Source of the DNA: Pseudomonas sp.
Lineage (GTDB): Bacteria; Pseudomonadota; Gammaproteobacteria; Pseudomonadales; Pseudomonadaceae
Direction of reading: 5' to 3'
Assembly (NCBI GenBank): GCA_029239415.1
Contig: JAQZAY010000009.1
Coordinates: 1 to 29,277, forward strand
DNA: 29,277 bases
Notes under the pieces: model-generated
Seen by the model: the letters and a program-made list of their open reading frames with translations, nothing else
What the model was told of the DNA's origin: nothing
Database searches by the model: none
Part shown: positions 15,233 to 23,823 of the stretch, in pieces
Position numbering within the stretch: the first letter of the stretch is position 1
Layout: each line of letters begins with the position of its first letter
Program-made: the position numbers and the translations under genes

Positions 15233-15247
15233 AACCGGCTGCCGGTT
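15233..15247. promoter_or_regulatory. Palindrome, possible second operator
   Basis: AACCGGC (15233-15239) and GCCGGTT (15241-15247) form a perfect inverted repeat around one base. It lies 51 bases upstream of the TetR start codon and could be an operator for that gene. GC-rich palindromes arise easily in this DNA, so this is weaker than the one at 15305. Confidence 0.35.
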
Positions 15248-15304
15248 GGTCGATACTGTTTTTCTCATCGCCACCGGCTTCCGTGCCTCGATGCGCTGGA
15301 TTAA

Positions 15305-15320
15305 TATACTGCCCAGTATA
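15305..15320. promoter_or_regulatory. AT-rich palindromic operator overlapping the mexJ promoter region
   Basis: TATACTG (15305-15311) and CAGTATA (15314-15320) form a perfect 7-bp inverted repeat with a CC centre, 37 bases before the adaptor start codon. It contains TATACT and TATAAA, either of which could be the -10 box, so a bound TetR dimer would block RNA polymerase. It is AT-rich in otherwise GC-rich DNA. A single further half-site, ATACTG, is at 15253-15258. Confidence 0.6.
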
Positions 15321-15356
15321 AATATTCGAAATGCCCCTCGAAGAAGGCCATCCACC

Positions 15357-16445
15357 ATGTTGCGCCATGCCTTGCCCCTTGTTTGCGTACTCACGCTCGC
15401 CGCCTGCGGGGAGCAGGCGCAGCCACCTGTCGTCCCGCGCCCAGCCCTGGTGGTCCAGCCACAGCCGGCCGGCGCCACGGCCGACAGCTACCCAGGCGAG
15501 GTGCGGGCGCGTTTCGAGCCCGAGCTTGCCTTTCGGATCGCCGGCAAGGTGAGCAAGCGCCTGGTGGAGGAGGGGCAACGGGTCAAGGCCGAGCAGCCGC
15601 TGGCCGAGCTCGACCCGCAGGACGTGCGCCTGCAACTGGAGGCCAACCGCGCCCAGCTCGCCGCCGCCGAGGCCAACCTGAGCCTGGTACGCGCCGAGCG
15701 TGACCGCTACCGGAAGCTGCTCGACCGGCAGATGGTCAGCCATTCCCAGTACGACAGCGCCGAGAATCTCTACCGTGCTGGCCTGGCGCGGCTCAAGCAG
15801 GCACGCGCCGAAGCCGACGTGGCGGGCAACCAGGCCGGCTACGCCGTGCTGCGGGCGCCACGCGACGGAGTAATCGCCAAGCGCATGGTCGAAGTCGGCC
15901 AGGTCGTGGCAGCCGGCCAAAGCGTCTTCACCTTGGCGGCCGATGGCGAGCGCGAGGTGGCCATCGGTATTCCCGAGCAGCAATTCGGCCGATTCGCCGT
16001 AGGACAGGTGGTGAACGTCGAGCTGTGGTCGCAGCCCGACCAGCGTTTCGCCGGGCACATCCGCGAACTGTCGCCAGCCGCCGACCCGCGTTCGCGCACT
16101 TACGCGGCGCGAATCGCCTTCACCGCCACCACGGTCCCGGCGCAGTTGGGCCAGAGTGCGCGCGTATTCATCGCCCAGGCCGAACGGCCGGCACTGGCGC
16201 TGCCGCTATCGGCGGTGACCGCCGAGAACGGCCAGGCCTATGTCTGGCGGGTGTCTCCTGACAACCGCCTGCAGCGCGTGGGCGTTCGGCTTGGGGCATA
16301 CGGCGCCGACAGCGTGGCGGTGCTCGAAGGCCTGGAGGCCAGCGACTGGGTGGTCGCGGCCGGCGGCCATGTCCTGCACGAAGGGCAGCAGGTGCGGCCA
16401 GTGGACCGCACCCATCGAATGGTGAACGTGGCGGCCAAGGAGTAA
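15357..16445 (+). CDS. mexJ: RND efflux periplasmic adaptor (MexJ-like)
   Basis: This is a 362-residue membrane fusion protein linking the inner-membrane pump to an outer-membrane channel. It is a lipoprotein: MLRHALPLVCVLTLAAC gives lipobox LAAC with C17. The lipoyl half-motifs are seen at ELAFRIAGKVSKRLVEEGQ and VLRAPRDGVIAKRMVEVGQ. Between them lies the helical hairpin (about residues 85-150, with AERDRYRKLLDRQMVSHSQY), and the beta-barrel and membrane-proximal domains follow. The ATG at 15357 is preceded by GAAGG; the upstream open frame to 15246 runs through the operator and is not coding. The pump gene starts 6 bases after its stop. Neither gene is followed by an outer-membrane channel gene, so a channel encoded elsewhere must be shared. 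Confidence 0.93.
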   Translation: MLRHALPLVCVLTLAACGEQAQPPVVPRPALVVQPQPAGATADSYPGEVRARFEPELAFRIAGKVSKRLVEEGQRVKAEQPLAELDPQDVRLQLEANRAQLAAAEANLSLVRAERDRYRKLLDRQMVSHSQYDSAENLYRAGLARLKQARAEADVAGNQAGYAVLRAPRDGVIAKRMVEVGQVVAAGQSVFTLAADGEREVAIGIPEQQFGRFAVGQVVNVELWSQPDQRFAGHIRELSPAADPRSRTYAARIAFTATTVPAQLGQSARVFIAQAERPALALPLSAVTAENGQAYVWRVSPDNRLQRVGVRLGAYGADSVAVLEGLEASDWVVAAGGHVLHEGQQVRPVDRTHRMVNVAAKE

Positions 16446-16451
16446 GTCACG

Positions 16452-19400
16452 ATGGGTTTCAACCTTTCCGCCTGGGCGCTGCGCAATCGCCAGATCGTCC
16501 TGTTCCTGATGCTCCTGCTGGCTGCGATTGGCGTCATGTCGTACAGCAAGCTGGGGCAGAGCGAAGACCCGCCCTTTACCTTCAAGGCCATGGTGATCCG
16601 CACCCTGTGGCCCGGAGCCAGCGCCGAGGAGGTTTCGCGCCAGGTCACCGAGCGCATCGAGAAGAAGCTGATGGAGACGGGCGAATACGAGAAGATCGTC
16701 TCGTTCTCGCGCCCCGGCGAGTCGCAGGTTACCTTCATGGCCCGCGACTCGCTGCACTCGGCCGACATCCCCGAGTTGTGGTACCAGATCCGCAAGAAAG
16801 TCGCCGACATCCGCCACACCCTGCCGGCGGGCGTGCAAGGGCCGTTCTTCAACGATGAGTTCGGCACCACGTTCGGCAACATCTACGCCCTGTCTGGCGA
16901 CGGTTTCGACTATGCGGTGCTCAAGGACTACGCCGACCGCATCCAGGTCCAGCTGCAGCGGGTCAAGGATGTCGGCAAGGTCGAGTTGGTCGGGCTGCAG
17001 GACGAGAAGATCTGGATCGAGCTGTCCAACGTCAAGCTGGCCACGCTCGGTGTGCCGCTGGCCGCGGTGCAGCAGGCGCTCGAGGAGCAGAACGCGGTCA
17101 GCGCCGCGGGCTTCTTCGAGACGCCCAGCGAACGCGTGCGACTGCGGGTCAGCGGGCGCTTCGACAGCGTCGAGCAGATCGAGCATTTTCCGATCCGGGT
17201 AGGCGACCGCACCCTGCGCATCGGTGATGTCGCCCAGGTGCACCGCGGCTTCAACGACCCACCCGCGCCGCGCATGCGCTTCATGGGCGAGGATGCAATC
17301 GGCCTTGCCGTGTCGATGAAGGACGGCGGTGACATCCTCATGCTGGGCAAGGCGCTGGAAGTGGAGTTCGCTCGCCTGGCCAGCAACCTGCCGGCGGGCA
17401 TGGCGCTGCGCAAGGTGTCCGACCAGCCCGCGGCGGTAAAGGCCGGCGTGGGCGAATTCGTCCAGGTGCTGGTCGAGGCGCTGGCCATCGTGCTCCTGGT
17501 GAGCTTTTTCTCGCTGGGGGTGCGCACCGGCCTGGTGGTGGCCTTGGCAATCCCGCTGGTGCTGGCGATGACCTTCGCCACCATGCATTACCTGGGCATC
17601 GGCCTGCACAAGATTTCACTCGGGGCGCTGGTGCTGGCGCTGGGCCTGCTGGTGGACGACGCGATCATTGCGGTGGAGATGATGGCGATCAAGATGGAGC
17701 AGGGCTTCGACCGCCTCAAGGCCGCCAGCCATGCCTGGTCGAGCACGGCGTTCCCGATGCTTACCGGCACCCTGATCACCGCGGCGGGTTTCCTGCCGAT
17801 CGCCACGGCCCAGTCGAGCACCGGCGAGTACACCCGCTCGATCTTCCAGGTGGTGACCATCGCCTTGCTGGCCTCGTGGATTGCCGCGGTGATGTTCGTT
17901 CCTTACCTGGGCGAGCGCCTGTTGCCGGACCTGGCCAAGCGTCATGCGGCCCGGCATGGCGGCGCCGAGGGCGCGCCCGACCCCTATGCCACGCCGTTCT
18001 ACCAGCGCGTGCGACGGCTGGTGGAGTGGTGCGTGCGGCGGCGCAAGACGGTGATCCTGCTGACCCTCGCCGCGTTCGTCGGCAGTATCGTGCTGTTTCG
18101 CTTCGTGCCCCAGCAGTTCTTCCCGGCCTCGGGTCGCCCGGAGCTGATGGTCGACCTGAAGCTGGCCGAAGGCGCCTCGCTGAGCCATACCACCGAGCAG
18201 GTCAAGCGCCTCGAAGGACTGCTCAAGGCCCGCGCGGGCATCGACAACTATGTGGCCTATGTGGGCACCGGCTCGCCGCGCTTCTACCTGCCCCTGGACC
18301 AGCAGTTGCCCGCGGCCAGCTTCGCCCAGTTCGTGGTCCTGGCCAGCAGCATCGAGGACCGCGAGGTCCTGCGCAGCTGGCTGATCGCGACTCTCGACGA
18401 GCAGTTCCCCGAGCTGCGGGCCCGGGTCACGCGCCTGGAGAACGGACCGCCAGTGGGCTACCCGGTGCAGTTCCGGGTCACCGGCGAACATATCGAGCAG
18501 GTTCGCGCCCTGGCCCGCCAGGTGGCGGCCAAGGTGCGTGAAAACCCCCATGTGGTGAACGTGCACCTGGACTGGGAAGAGCCGAGCAAGGTGGTCCTGC
18601 TCGATATCGACCAGGACCGCGCCCGTGCCCTGGGCGTGACCACGGCGCGGCTGTCGCGCTTCCTGCAGGGGTCGCTGACCGGCGCGACGGTCAGCCAGTA
18701 CCGCGAGGACAACGAGCTGATCGAGATCCTGTTGCGCGCCACCCCGCACGAGCGCAGCGAACTGGAGCGCCTGGGCAGCCTGGCCGTGCCCACCGAAAAC
18801 GGGCAGAGCGTGGCGCTGTCGCAGGTGGCGACCCTGGAGTACGGCTTCGAGGAAGGCATCATCTGGCACCGCAACCGCCTGCCGACGGTCACGGTGCGCG
18901 CCGATATCTACGGCAAGGACCAGCCGGCGAGCCTGGTGCGGCAGATCCTGCCGACCCTGGAGCCGGTGCGGGCGCAGCTGCCGGATGGCTATTTGCTGGA
19001 GGTCGGCGGCACCGTCGAGGACTCCGAGCGGGGGCAGAGGTCGGTGAACGCCGGGATGCCACTGTTCATCGTCGTGGTGCTCAGCTTGCTGATGCTGCAG
19101 CTGCGCAGTTTCTCGCGCACGGTGATGGTGTTCCTGACGGCGCCCCTGGGTTTGATCGGGGTGACGCTGTTCCTGCTGGTGTTCCGCCAGCCATTCGGTT
19201 TCGTCGCCATGCTCGGCACCATCGCACTGGCAGGCATGATCATGCGCAACTCGGTGATCCTGGTGGACCAGATCGAGCAGGACATCGCCGGGGGGCTGGA
19301 CCGGTGGCAGGCGATCATCGAGGCCACGGTACGGCGCTTCAGGCCTATCGTGCTCACGGCGCTGGCGGCCGTGCTGGCGATGATCCCGTTGTCGCGCAGC

Positions 19401-19520
19401 GTGTTCTACGGGCCGATGGCGGTAGCGATCATGGGTGGCCTGATCGTGGCCACGGCGCTGACCTTGCTGTTCTTGCCGGCGTTGTATGCGGCCTGGTTCA
19501 GGGTCAGGAAGGAAGGCTGA
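16452..19520 (+). CDS. mexK: RND efflux pump, inner-membrane transporter (MexK-like)
   Basis: This 1022-residue protein is a proton-driven multidrug exporter. It has the RND plan: one membrane helix at about residues 12-31, a large periplasmic loop, a block of helices at about 330-500, a second loop, and a final block at about 850-1015. The proton relay aspartates D402 and D403 are in LGLLVDDAIIAVEMM, and GMIMRNSVILVDQIE near residue 930 is the matching C-terminal motif. SEDPPFTFKAMVIRTLWPGA at about 37-56 is typical of this RND branch. AAGGAG at 16436-16441 serves the ATG. P. aeruginosa MexK, at the same locus, exports triclosan and, with OprM, erythromycin and tetracycline; substrates here are not shown by sequence. 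A terminator-like hairpin follows the stop. Confidence 0.94.
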   Translation: MGFNLSAWALRNRQIVLFLMLLLAAIGVMSYSKLGQSEDPPFTFKAMVIRTLWPGASAEEVSRQVTERIEKKLMETGEYEKIVSFSRPGESQVTFMARDSLHSADIPELWYQIRKKVADIRHTLPAGVQGPFFNDEFGTTFGNIYALSGDGFDYAVLKDYADRIQVQLQRVKDVGKVELVGLQDEKIWIELSNVKLATLGVPLAAVQQALEEQNAVSAAGFFETPSERVRLRVSGRFDSVEQIEHFPIRVGDRTLRIGDVAQVHRGFNDPPAPRMRFMGEDAIGLAVSMKDGGDILMLGKALEVEFARLASNLPAGMALRKVSDQPAAVKAGVGEFVQVLVEALAIVLLVSFFSLGVRTGLVVALAIPLVLAMTFATMHYLGIGLHKISLGALVLALGLLVDDAIIAVEMMAIKMEQGFDRLKAASHAWSSTAFPMLTGTLITAAGFLPIATAQSSTGEYTRSIFQVVTIALLASWIAAVMFVPYLGERLLPDLAKRHAARHGGAEGAPDPYATPFYQRVRRLVEWCVRRRKTVILLTLAAFVGSIVLFRFVPQQFFPASGRPELMVDLKLAEGASLSHTTEQVKRLEGLLKARAGIDNYVAYVGTGSPRFYLPLDQQLPAASFAQFVVLASSIEDREVLRSWLIATLDEQFPELRARVTRLENGPPVGYPVQFRVTGEHIEQVRALARQVAAKVRENPHVVNVHLDWEEPSKVVLLDIDQDRARALGVTTARLSRFLQGSLTGATVSQYREDNELIEILLRATPHERSELERLGSLAVPTENGQSVALSQVATLEYGFEEGIIWHRNRLPTVTVRADIYGKDQPASLVRQILPTLEPVRAQLPDGYLLEVGGTVEDSERGQRSVNAGMPLFIVVVLSLLMLQLRSFSRTVMVFLTAPLGLIGVTLFLLVFRQPFGFVAMLGTIALAGMIMRNSVILVDQIEQDIAGGLDRWQAIIEATVRRFRPIVLTALAAVLAMIPLSRSVFYGPMAVAIMGGLIVATALTLLFLPALYAAWFRVRKEG

Positions 19521-19522
19521 AA

Positions 19523-19556
19523 GCAAGCGGCCGAAGCAGGTGCTTCGGCCGTTTGC
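19523..19556. terminator. Terminator-like hairpin between mexK and the DUF4197 gene
   Basis: The arms 19523-19538 and 19541-19556 pair over 16 positions with one G-T wobble, centred on GG, with core CGGCCGAAGCA/TGCTTCGGCCG. It lies 2 bases after the mexK stop and serves two convergent genes. The T tract is short (TTT). Confidence 0.65.
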
Positions 19557-19589
19557 GTCACAGGAATTGCAACTGCGAGCTCCGATCGC

Positions 19590-20279
19590 TCAGAGCGCGC
19601 CGAAGACCTTCTTGGCCAGGCTGGTGGCTGCGGCTGCCGGGTTCTCGCGGATGCTCGCCTCTTGCTGCGCGATCATCTTGAACAGGCCATCGAGCGCTTG
19701 CTCGGTGACGTAGTTCTCGACGTTGGCGGTTTTCGCGCTGCCAATGCCCAGGCCCGCGGCCTGGCCGGCGAAGCTGTTGTACTGCTGCACCAGGCCGACC
19801 TTGTCGGTGGCCTGCTTGACGATCGGCAGGAACTTGGCGCGGATCTGCTCGCGGCTGGTCTTGTTGAGGTACTGCGTTGCCGAATCATCGGCGCCGCCGA
19901 GAATGCCCTTGGCATCGGTCACCGACATGTTCTTCACCGCATCGACCAGGATCGCCTGGGCTTGTGGCACGGCAGCCTCGGCGGCCTTGTTCATGCTCGC
20001 CTCGAGCGCTTCGACCTGCTCGCCCTTGCCGAACATCTTCATGGCCTTGGCCGCCTTGCCCAGGTTGCCCGGCAGCTCGATGCGCACCTCGGGATTGTTG
20101 CTGAAGCCACCGGCGGTGCCCAGTTGCTTGACGGCGATCTGCGCGCCTTGGGCCAGGGCGTCCTTCAGGCCACCGGTGGCGTCCTTCTGGGTCAGGTCGC
20201 CCAGCGACAGGGCCAGGGCGCTGGCAGACAGCAGCAGGCCGGCGCACAGGGTGGTGAAGCGCAGGGAGGTTCGGATCAT
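19590..20279 (-). CDS. DUF4197 secreted protein
   Basis: This is a 229-residue protein with a cleavable signal peptide: MIRTSLRF, a hydrophobic run and a likely AxA-type cut near SALALSLGD, residues 20-25. The mature protein fits DUF4197, with GLKDALAQGAQIAVKQLG, the PEVRIELPGNLGKAAKAMK segment, VDAVKNMSVTDAKGILGG, and NYVTEQALDGLFKMIAQQE near the end. It is largely helical and probably periplasmic. AAGGAT precedes the ATG at 20279. It is transcribed in the same direction as, and 32 bases after, the YbaY-type lipoprotein gene. The family has no settled function that I know of. Confidence 0.9.
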   Translation of the reverse strand: MIRTSLRFTTLCAGLLLSASALALSLGDLTQKDATGGLKDALAQGAQIAVKQLGTAGGFSNNPEVRIELPGNLGKAAKAMKMFGKGEQVEALEASMNKAAEAAVPQAQAILVDAVKNMSVTDAKGILGGADDSATQYLNKTSREQIRAKFLPIVKQATDKVGLVQQYNSFAGQAAGLGIGSAKTANVENYVTEQALDGLFKMIAQQEASIRENPAAAATSLAKKVFGAL

Positions 20280-20311
20280 GACGGCATCCTTATGGGGAAA
20301 ATGAGCGGGAA

Positions 20312-20710
20312 TCAGCGTACCTGGTCGAGCTTGATGCGCAGTGGCTGCGGATCATTGCCATCGAGTTGTACGCCATGGTGTTCGGTGGTGATGAACAGCG
20401 GCTTGCCATCGAGCTCGATGCGCGCGCTCACGGCGTAGCGATGGCCTGGCTTGACCTGTGCCGGGTCGTAGGAAAGCGTGAAGGGCAGCGGGACATTGCC
20501 CTTGACCGGGCCGCTCTGGCTGGCCAGCGTCACGGCAGCGGCGTCCATCAGCGAGACATCCTGCAGGTTGACGCTCAAGGTGGCGCTCGGCGGCAGGGCG
20601 ATCCGTTGCAGGTAGAAGACTTCGCCGTGCAGCGAGGCCTTGTGGTGTGCAGGGGTGCTTGAGCAGGCCGCCAGCAGGGATGCGCAGCACAGCAGGAAGA
20701 GTTTTCTCAT
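20312..20710 (-). CDS. YbaY-family lipoprotein
   Basis: This is a 132-residue lipoprotein with lipobox LAAC (C16) after MRKLFLLCCASLL. The mature domain fits the YbaY/YscW-type beta-sandwich (PF09619): HGEVFYLQRIALPPSATLSV, LQDVSLMDAAAV, then PLPFTLSYDPAQV and HRYAVSARIELDGKPLF, the usual order in this family. Its function is not established; relatives are outer-membrane lipoproteins, and one is a pilot for type III secretion, which there is no sign of here. The frame is open to 20911, overlapping plsB, but GGAG near 20717 supports the ATG at 20710. It follows plsB by 100 bases and precedes the DUF4197 gene by 32, so the three could form one transcript. Confidence 0.87.
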   Translation of the reverse strand: MRKLFLLCCASLLAACSSTPAHHKASLHGEVFYLQRIALPPSATLSVNLQDVSLMDAAAVTLASQSGPVKGNVPLPFTLSYDPAQVKPGHRYAVSARIELDGKPLFITTEHHGVQLDGNDPQPLRIKLDQVR

Positions 20711-20810
20711 GGAGTCTCCGTGGTTCTCGAGAATGGCATGGGCCAACCAGGGGGACTTTAACGGATTTTCCCCCTGCAGGCCTTCAGCAATCCCCACGCC
20801 GCGCCTACGG

Positions 20811-23285
20811 CTACAGCACAGGCGTCTCGCGGTGCAACGCCACCTGGCGGATCGACAGGCGCAACTCCGCCGGCAATACGCGCTTGGCCACGCCTTCGGC
20901 CAGCTCGCCAAGCTTGTCGTGATAGCCCAGCTTGCCGCTGCCGTCCGGTCGCAGCACGCCTTGGCCGACCAGCGTCTGGATGAAGTGGCGGAACAGCGAC
21001 TTGTCGAAGAACTCCGGCGCGTTCAGCCCATGCAGGATCGACAGGCGCTGGGCCATCATCACGCAGAGGTCCTCGAGCTCCTCGGCACTCAGGCTGTGCT
21101 GGCCGCTGTTGAGCAGCAGTGAGGTAGCCATGTAGAAACGCTGCAAGGTCTGGGTGATGGTGCGTGCCAGCAGGGTCAGCAGCACGAACTGCCGCGAGCT
21201 TGGCGCCGGACGCAGGTAGACGCCGTTTTCCAGGCGCAGCAGGCCTTGTTCGACCAGTGCCTGCAGCCACTGGTCGATCACCTCGTCCAGCTGCTCGGGT
21301 TCCCAGCGCAGGAACAGCTCGGCCTGCAGGTAGGGATACAGGGCGCGAGTGTATTGGCCGATCAGTTCGCGGCTGATGCGCGAGCTGCTCTGGAAGAAAC
21401 TCGCGAGCAGTCCAGGAAGGGCGAAGATATGCAGGATGTTGTTGCGGTAGTAGGTCATCAGTACCGCGTTGGCCTCATCCAGGTACAGGATGCGTCCCAG
21501 GGCGTCCTGCTGCTCGGCCACCAGGCCCATGCCCCTGACGTGGCCGATCAGTCCCAGCGCGTCGCCTTCGGGCAGGGTGGTGTGGGGCGAGTAGGGCACC
21601 TTGCGCAGCAGCACCAGGTACAGGTCCAGTACCCGCGTGAGGGCGCTTTCGTCCAGCGCCATGCGGCTGGTCGAGAGCAGCGCCAGCGCCATCAGGTTGA
21701 CCGGGTTCACGGCGGCGGCTTCATTCATGCGGCGGGCGACGGTCTCGCCCAGGCGTGTCGTGGTCTGGTTGAGCCATGCCGGGCGGAACTGTGGGCCGAG
21801 CTCCTGCTCGTGCCAGCCAGGCTGCTGCTGGTCGAGAAACCCCGCCAGGCGGATCGGCTCGCCGAAGTTGACGTAGACCTGGCCGAAGCGCTGCCTCAGG
21901 GCGCCGATCACCTTGAAGATGTCGAAGATCGACTCCTTCTTCTTGCTCGCGCCACGCAGTTCGCCCAGGTAGGTACGGCCTTCGAGCACCCGTTCGTAGC
22001 CGATGTACACCGGCACGAAGACGATCGGCGTGCGCGAGGAGCGCAGGAAGCTGCGCAGGGTGATCGCCAGCATGCCGGTCTTGGGCTGCAGCATGCGCCC
22101 GGTACGCGAGCGGCCGCCTTCGACGAAGTACTCGACCGGGAAGCCCTTGGTGAACAGCGTGTGCAGGTATTCGTTGAACACCGCGGTGTACAGCGGGTTG
22201 CCCTTGAAGGTGCGGCGCATGAAGAACGCACCGCCGCGGCGCAGCAGGCTGCCGATCACCGGCATGTTGAGGTTGATGCCCGCAGCGACGTGCGGTGGCG
22301 TCAGGCCGTTGCGGAACAGCAGGTAGGACAGCAGCAGGTAGTCGATGTGGCTGCGGTGGCAGGGCACGTAGATCACCTCGTGGCCCGGTGCGATGCCTTG
22401 CACCTGCTCGATGTGGTTGACCTTGATGCCGTCGTAGATCTTGTTCCAGAACCAGCTCAGCACCACTTCGAGGAAGCGGATGGCGGTGTAGGTGTAGTCC
22501 GAGGCGATCTCGTTGCCGTAGCGCAGAGCCAGGGCTTCGGCCTTGGCCAACGGAATCTTTTCGCGCTCGGCCTCATCGCTGATGGCCTGGCGTACCAGCG
22601 GCGCGTGGACCAGGCCCTTGACCAGGTTGCGGCGGTGCGAGATGTCCGGGCCGATGACCGCGGTCCTGAGGTTGCGAAAATGCACGCGCAGCAGGCGCTG
22701 GGCCATGCGCACGGTGCGCTCGTGCCCCTTGTTGTGCTGCACCAGCTCGCGCAGGTGGATGGGCGCCGAGAACTGCACGCGGGTCTTGCGCCCCAGCATC
22801 AGCACGGTCAGCAGGCGGCGCAGGCGCCCGGTCACCGCCCAGCTGTCGGCGAACAGCAGCTTCCACGGGCTCGACTCGCTGGCCGGCGACTGTCCCCAGA
22901 ACACGCTCACCGGAATGATCTGCGCATCTTCTTCGGCATGCTGGCTGATCGCATCGACCAGGCGCTGCAGGGTCGGCGGCGCACCGCGCTTGTCCTGGCG
23001 GCCGATCCAGTCCGGCTCTGGCGTCAGGTAGAAGAAGGCTGCGGGCTCTTGCAGCGGGCCCACCGAAACGGATAGCACCGGGCGCGGCAGCCCCGCCTTG
23101 GTGCATTCACGGTCGAGCACGGCAAGGTCGGTCAGCGACGGCGAGGGCAGCGCGTAGAACACCGGGCGGCTGCGGTCGAGCTGCAGGCCGAGGGAAGGCT
23201 GGTTGATGGTTTCGGACCGCACCCACAGGTACAGCAGGCGACGCAGCGCGCCGAAGATCAGGCGGCGCAAGGGGGAACGGGTCAT
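20811..23285 (-). CDS. plsB: Glycerol-3-phosphate 1-O-acyltransferase
   Basis: This 824-residue inner-membrane-associated enzyme starts phospholipid synthesis by acylating sn-glycerol 3-phosphate at position 1 from acyl-ACP or acyl-CoA. The acyltransferase motifs are in order: [11 protein letters not shown] with H310 and D315, [16 protein letters not shown] with R357 and K361, [14 protein letters not shown] with E389 to R394, and [12 protein letters not shown] near residue 423. Length is close to the E. coli enzyme. The frame is open to 23363, but family alignment and the basic MTRSPLRRL start favour the ATG at 23285; the ribosome site is weak. It is divergent from the cold-shock gene with 221 bases between, and heads a run with the YbaY and DUF4197 genes. 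Confidence 0.96.
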   Translation of the reverse strand: MTRSPLRRLIFGALRRLLYLWVRSETINQPSLGLQLDRSRPVFYALPSPSLTDLAVLDRECTKAGLPRPVLSVSVGPLQEPAAFFYLTPEPDWIGRQDKRGAPPTLQRLVDAISQHAEEDAQIIPVSVFWGQSPASESSPWKLLFADSWAVTGRLRRLLTVLMLGRKTRVQFSAPIHLRELVQHNKGHERTVRMAQRLLRVHFRNLRTAVIGPDISHRRNLVKGLVHAPLVRQAISDEAEREKIPLAKAEALALRYGNEIASDYTYTAIRFLEVVLSWFWNKIYDGIKVNHIEQVQGIAPGHEVIYVPCHRSHIDYLLLSYLLFRNGLTPPHVAAGINLNMPVIGSLLRRGGAFFMRRTFKGNPLYTAVFNEYLHTLFTKGFPVEYFVEGGRSRTGRMLQPKTGMLAITLRSFLRSSRTPIVFVPVYIGYERVLEGRTYLGELRGASKKKESIFDIFKVIGALRQRFGQVYVNFGEPIRLAGFLDQQQPGWHEQELGPQFRPAWLNQTTTRLGETVARRMNEAAAVNPVNLMALALLSTSRMALDESALTRVLDLYLVLLRKVPYSPHTTLPEGDALGLIGHVRGMGLVAEQQDALGRILYLDEANAVLMTYYRNNILHIFALPGLLASFFQSSSRISRELIGQYTRALYPYLQAELFLRWEPEQLDEVIDQWLQALVEQGLLRLENGVYLRPAPSSRQFVLLTLLARTITQTLQRFYMATSLLLNSGQHSLSAEELEDLCVMMAQRLSILHGLNAPEFFDKSLFRHFIQTLVGQGVLRPDGSGKLGYHDKLGELAEGVAKRVLPAELRLSIRQVALHRETPVL

Positions 23286-23337
23286 ACGGTGAGGGCCCTG
23301 GATAAGGAGTTTCGGGTAGCGGCTTGGGTCGAGCAGT

Positions 23338-23352
23338 GTGCCGTATCGGCAC
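23338..23352. other. Palindrome upstream of plsB
   Basis: GTGCCG (23338-23343) and CGGCAC (23347-23352) form a perfect 6-bp inverted repeat around TAT, 52 bases before the plsB start codon. It might be an operator or a leader hairpin; nothing else in the 221-base gap supports either. Confidence 0.3.
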
Positions 23353-23377
23353 GGGTTCGGCAAAAACCACTCACGTC

Positions 23378-23407
23378 ATGAAAATTCCTTGTTGCCTGTC
23401 ATATACT
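23378..23407 (+). promoter_or_regulatory. Candidate promoter of the cold-shock gene
   Basis: ATGAAA (23378-23383) and TATACT (23402-23407) are 18 bases apart; the -10 box matches five of six. Transcription would start near 23414 and leave a leader of about 93 bases, in keeping with the long leaders of cold-shock mRNAs. Confidence 0.45.
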
Positions 23408-23506
23408 CGGTCCGCCGCTTGCAAGTGATTCGGCACGCGGCGTCGGCACGGGTGGTGACCTGTGTCTGCAAGGCGATCTTCACAATAAAAATCCGGAGTA
23501 GATCAG

Positions 23507-23716
23507 ATGTCGTCTCGTGAGACTGGAAGCGTAAAGTGGTTCAACGATGCCAAGGGCTATGGCTTCATCCAGCGTGAAGGCGGGGCGGACGTGTTCGTCC
23601 ATTTCCGCGCGATCCGCGGCGAGGGGCACCGCACCCTGACCGAGGGCCAGCAGGTGGAGTATGCATTGGTGGAAGGCCAGAAAGGCCTGCAGGCCGAGGA
23701 CGTCCTCGGCCTGTAG
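23507..23716 (+). CDS. Cold-shock domain protein (CspA family)
   Basis: This 69-residue protein is a single nucleic-acid-binding OB fold. The start of the domain is [16 protein letters not shown], which contains RNP1 (KGYGFI), and VFVHF is RNP2. The C-terminal half is [20 protein letters not shown], as in the family. Full length. It binds single-stranded RNA or DNA in the cytoplasm, as an RNA chaperone. GGAG at 23495-23498 is 8 bases before the ATG. Immediately upstream is the divergent plsB, and immediately downstream a repeat-rich hairpin with a T run. Which cold-shock paralogue this is, and whether cold induces it, cannot be told from the sequence alone. Confidence 0.96.
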   Translation: MSSRETGSVKWFNDAKGYGFIQREGGADVFVHFRAIRGEGHRTLTEGQQVEYALVEGQKGLQAEDVLGL

Positions 23717-23720
23717 GCCG

Positions 23721-23823
23721 GGAGCTGCAAGCTGCAAGCTGACCGCAGGGCTCGAGACTGAAGCTTTCGCTCTGGCTCTTGCTTCTGCTCTGGCTTGCCG
23801 CTTGCCGCTTGCCGCTGCTTTTT
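23721..23823 (+). repeat. Repeat-rich terminator after the cold-shock gene
   Basis: The left arm has tandem AGCTGCA copies (23722-23740 region), and the right arm has three CTTGCCG copies in a row at about 23793-23814. The right arm's complement matches the left arm apart from regular single mismatches, so a long imperfect hairpin can form. It ends in GCTGC and TTTTT (23819-23823), as a terminator does. The centre is pyrimidine-rich, with GCTCTGG and GCTTCTG variants. Elements of this kind recur between genes in fluorescent pseudomonads, in my recollection. The last T is the stop-codon edge of the convergent gene. Confidence 0.6.

Noticed and set aside
17616..19526. Minus-strand frame of 636 codons under the RND pump gene
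   Set aside because: Antisense to a complete RND transporter and rich in His, Gln and Arg, as shadow frames are.
21246..23075. Plus-strand frame of 609 codons across plsB
   Set aside because: Antisense to a complete PlsB with every motif; no ribosome site or recognisable domain.
23793..23814. CTTGCCG copies as a CRISPR array
   Set aside because: Units are 7 bases long, directly joined and without spacers; they form a terminator-like hairpin.
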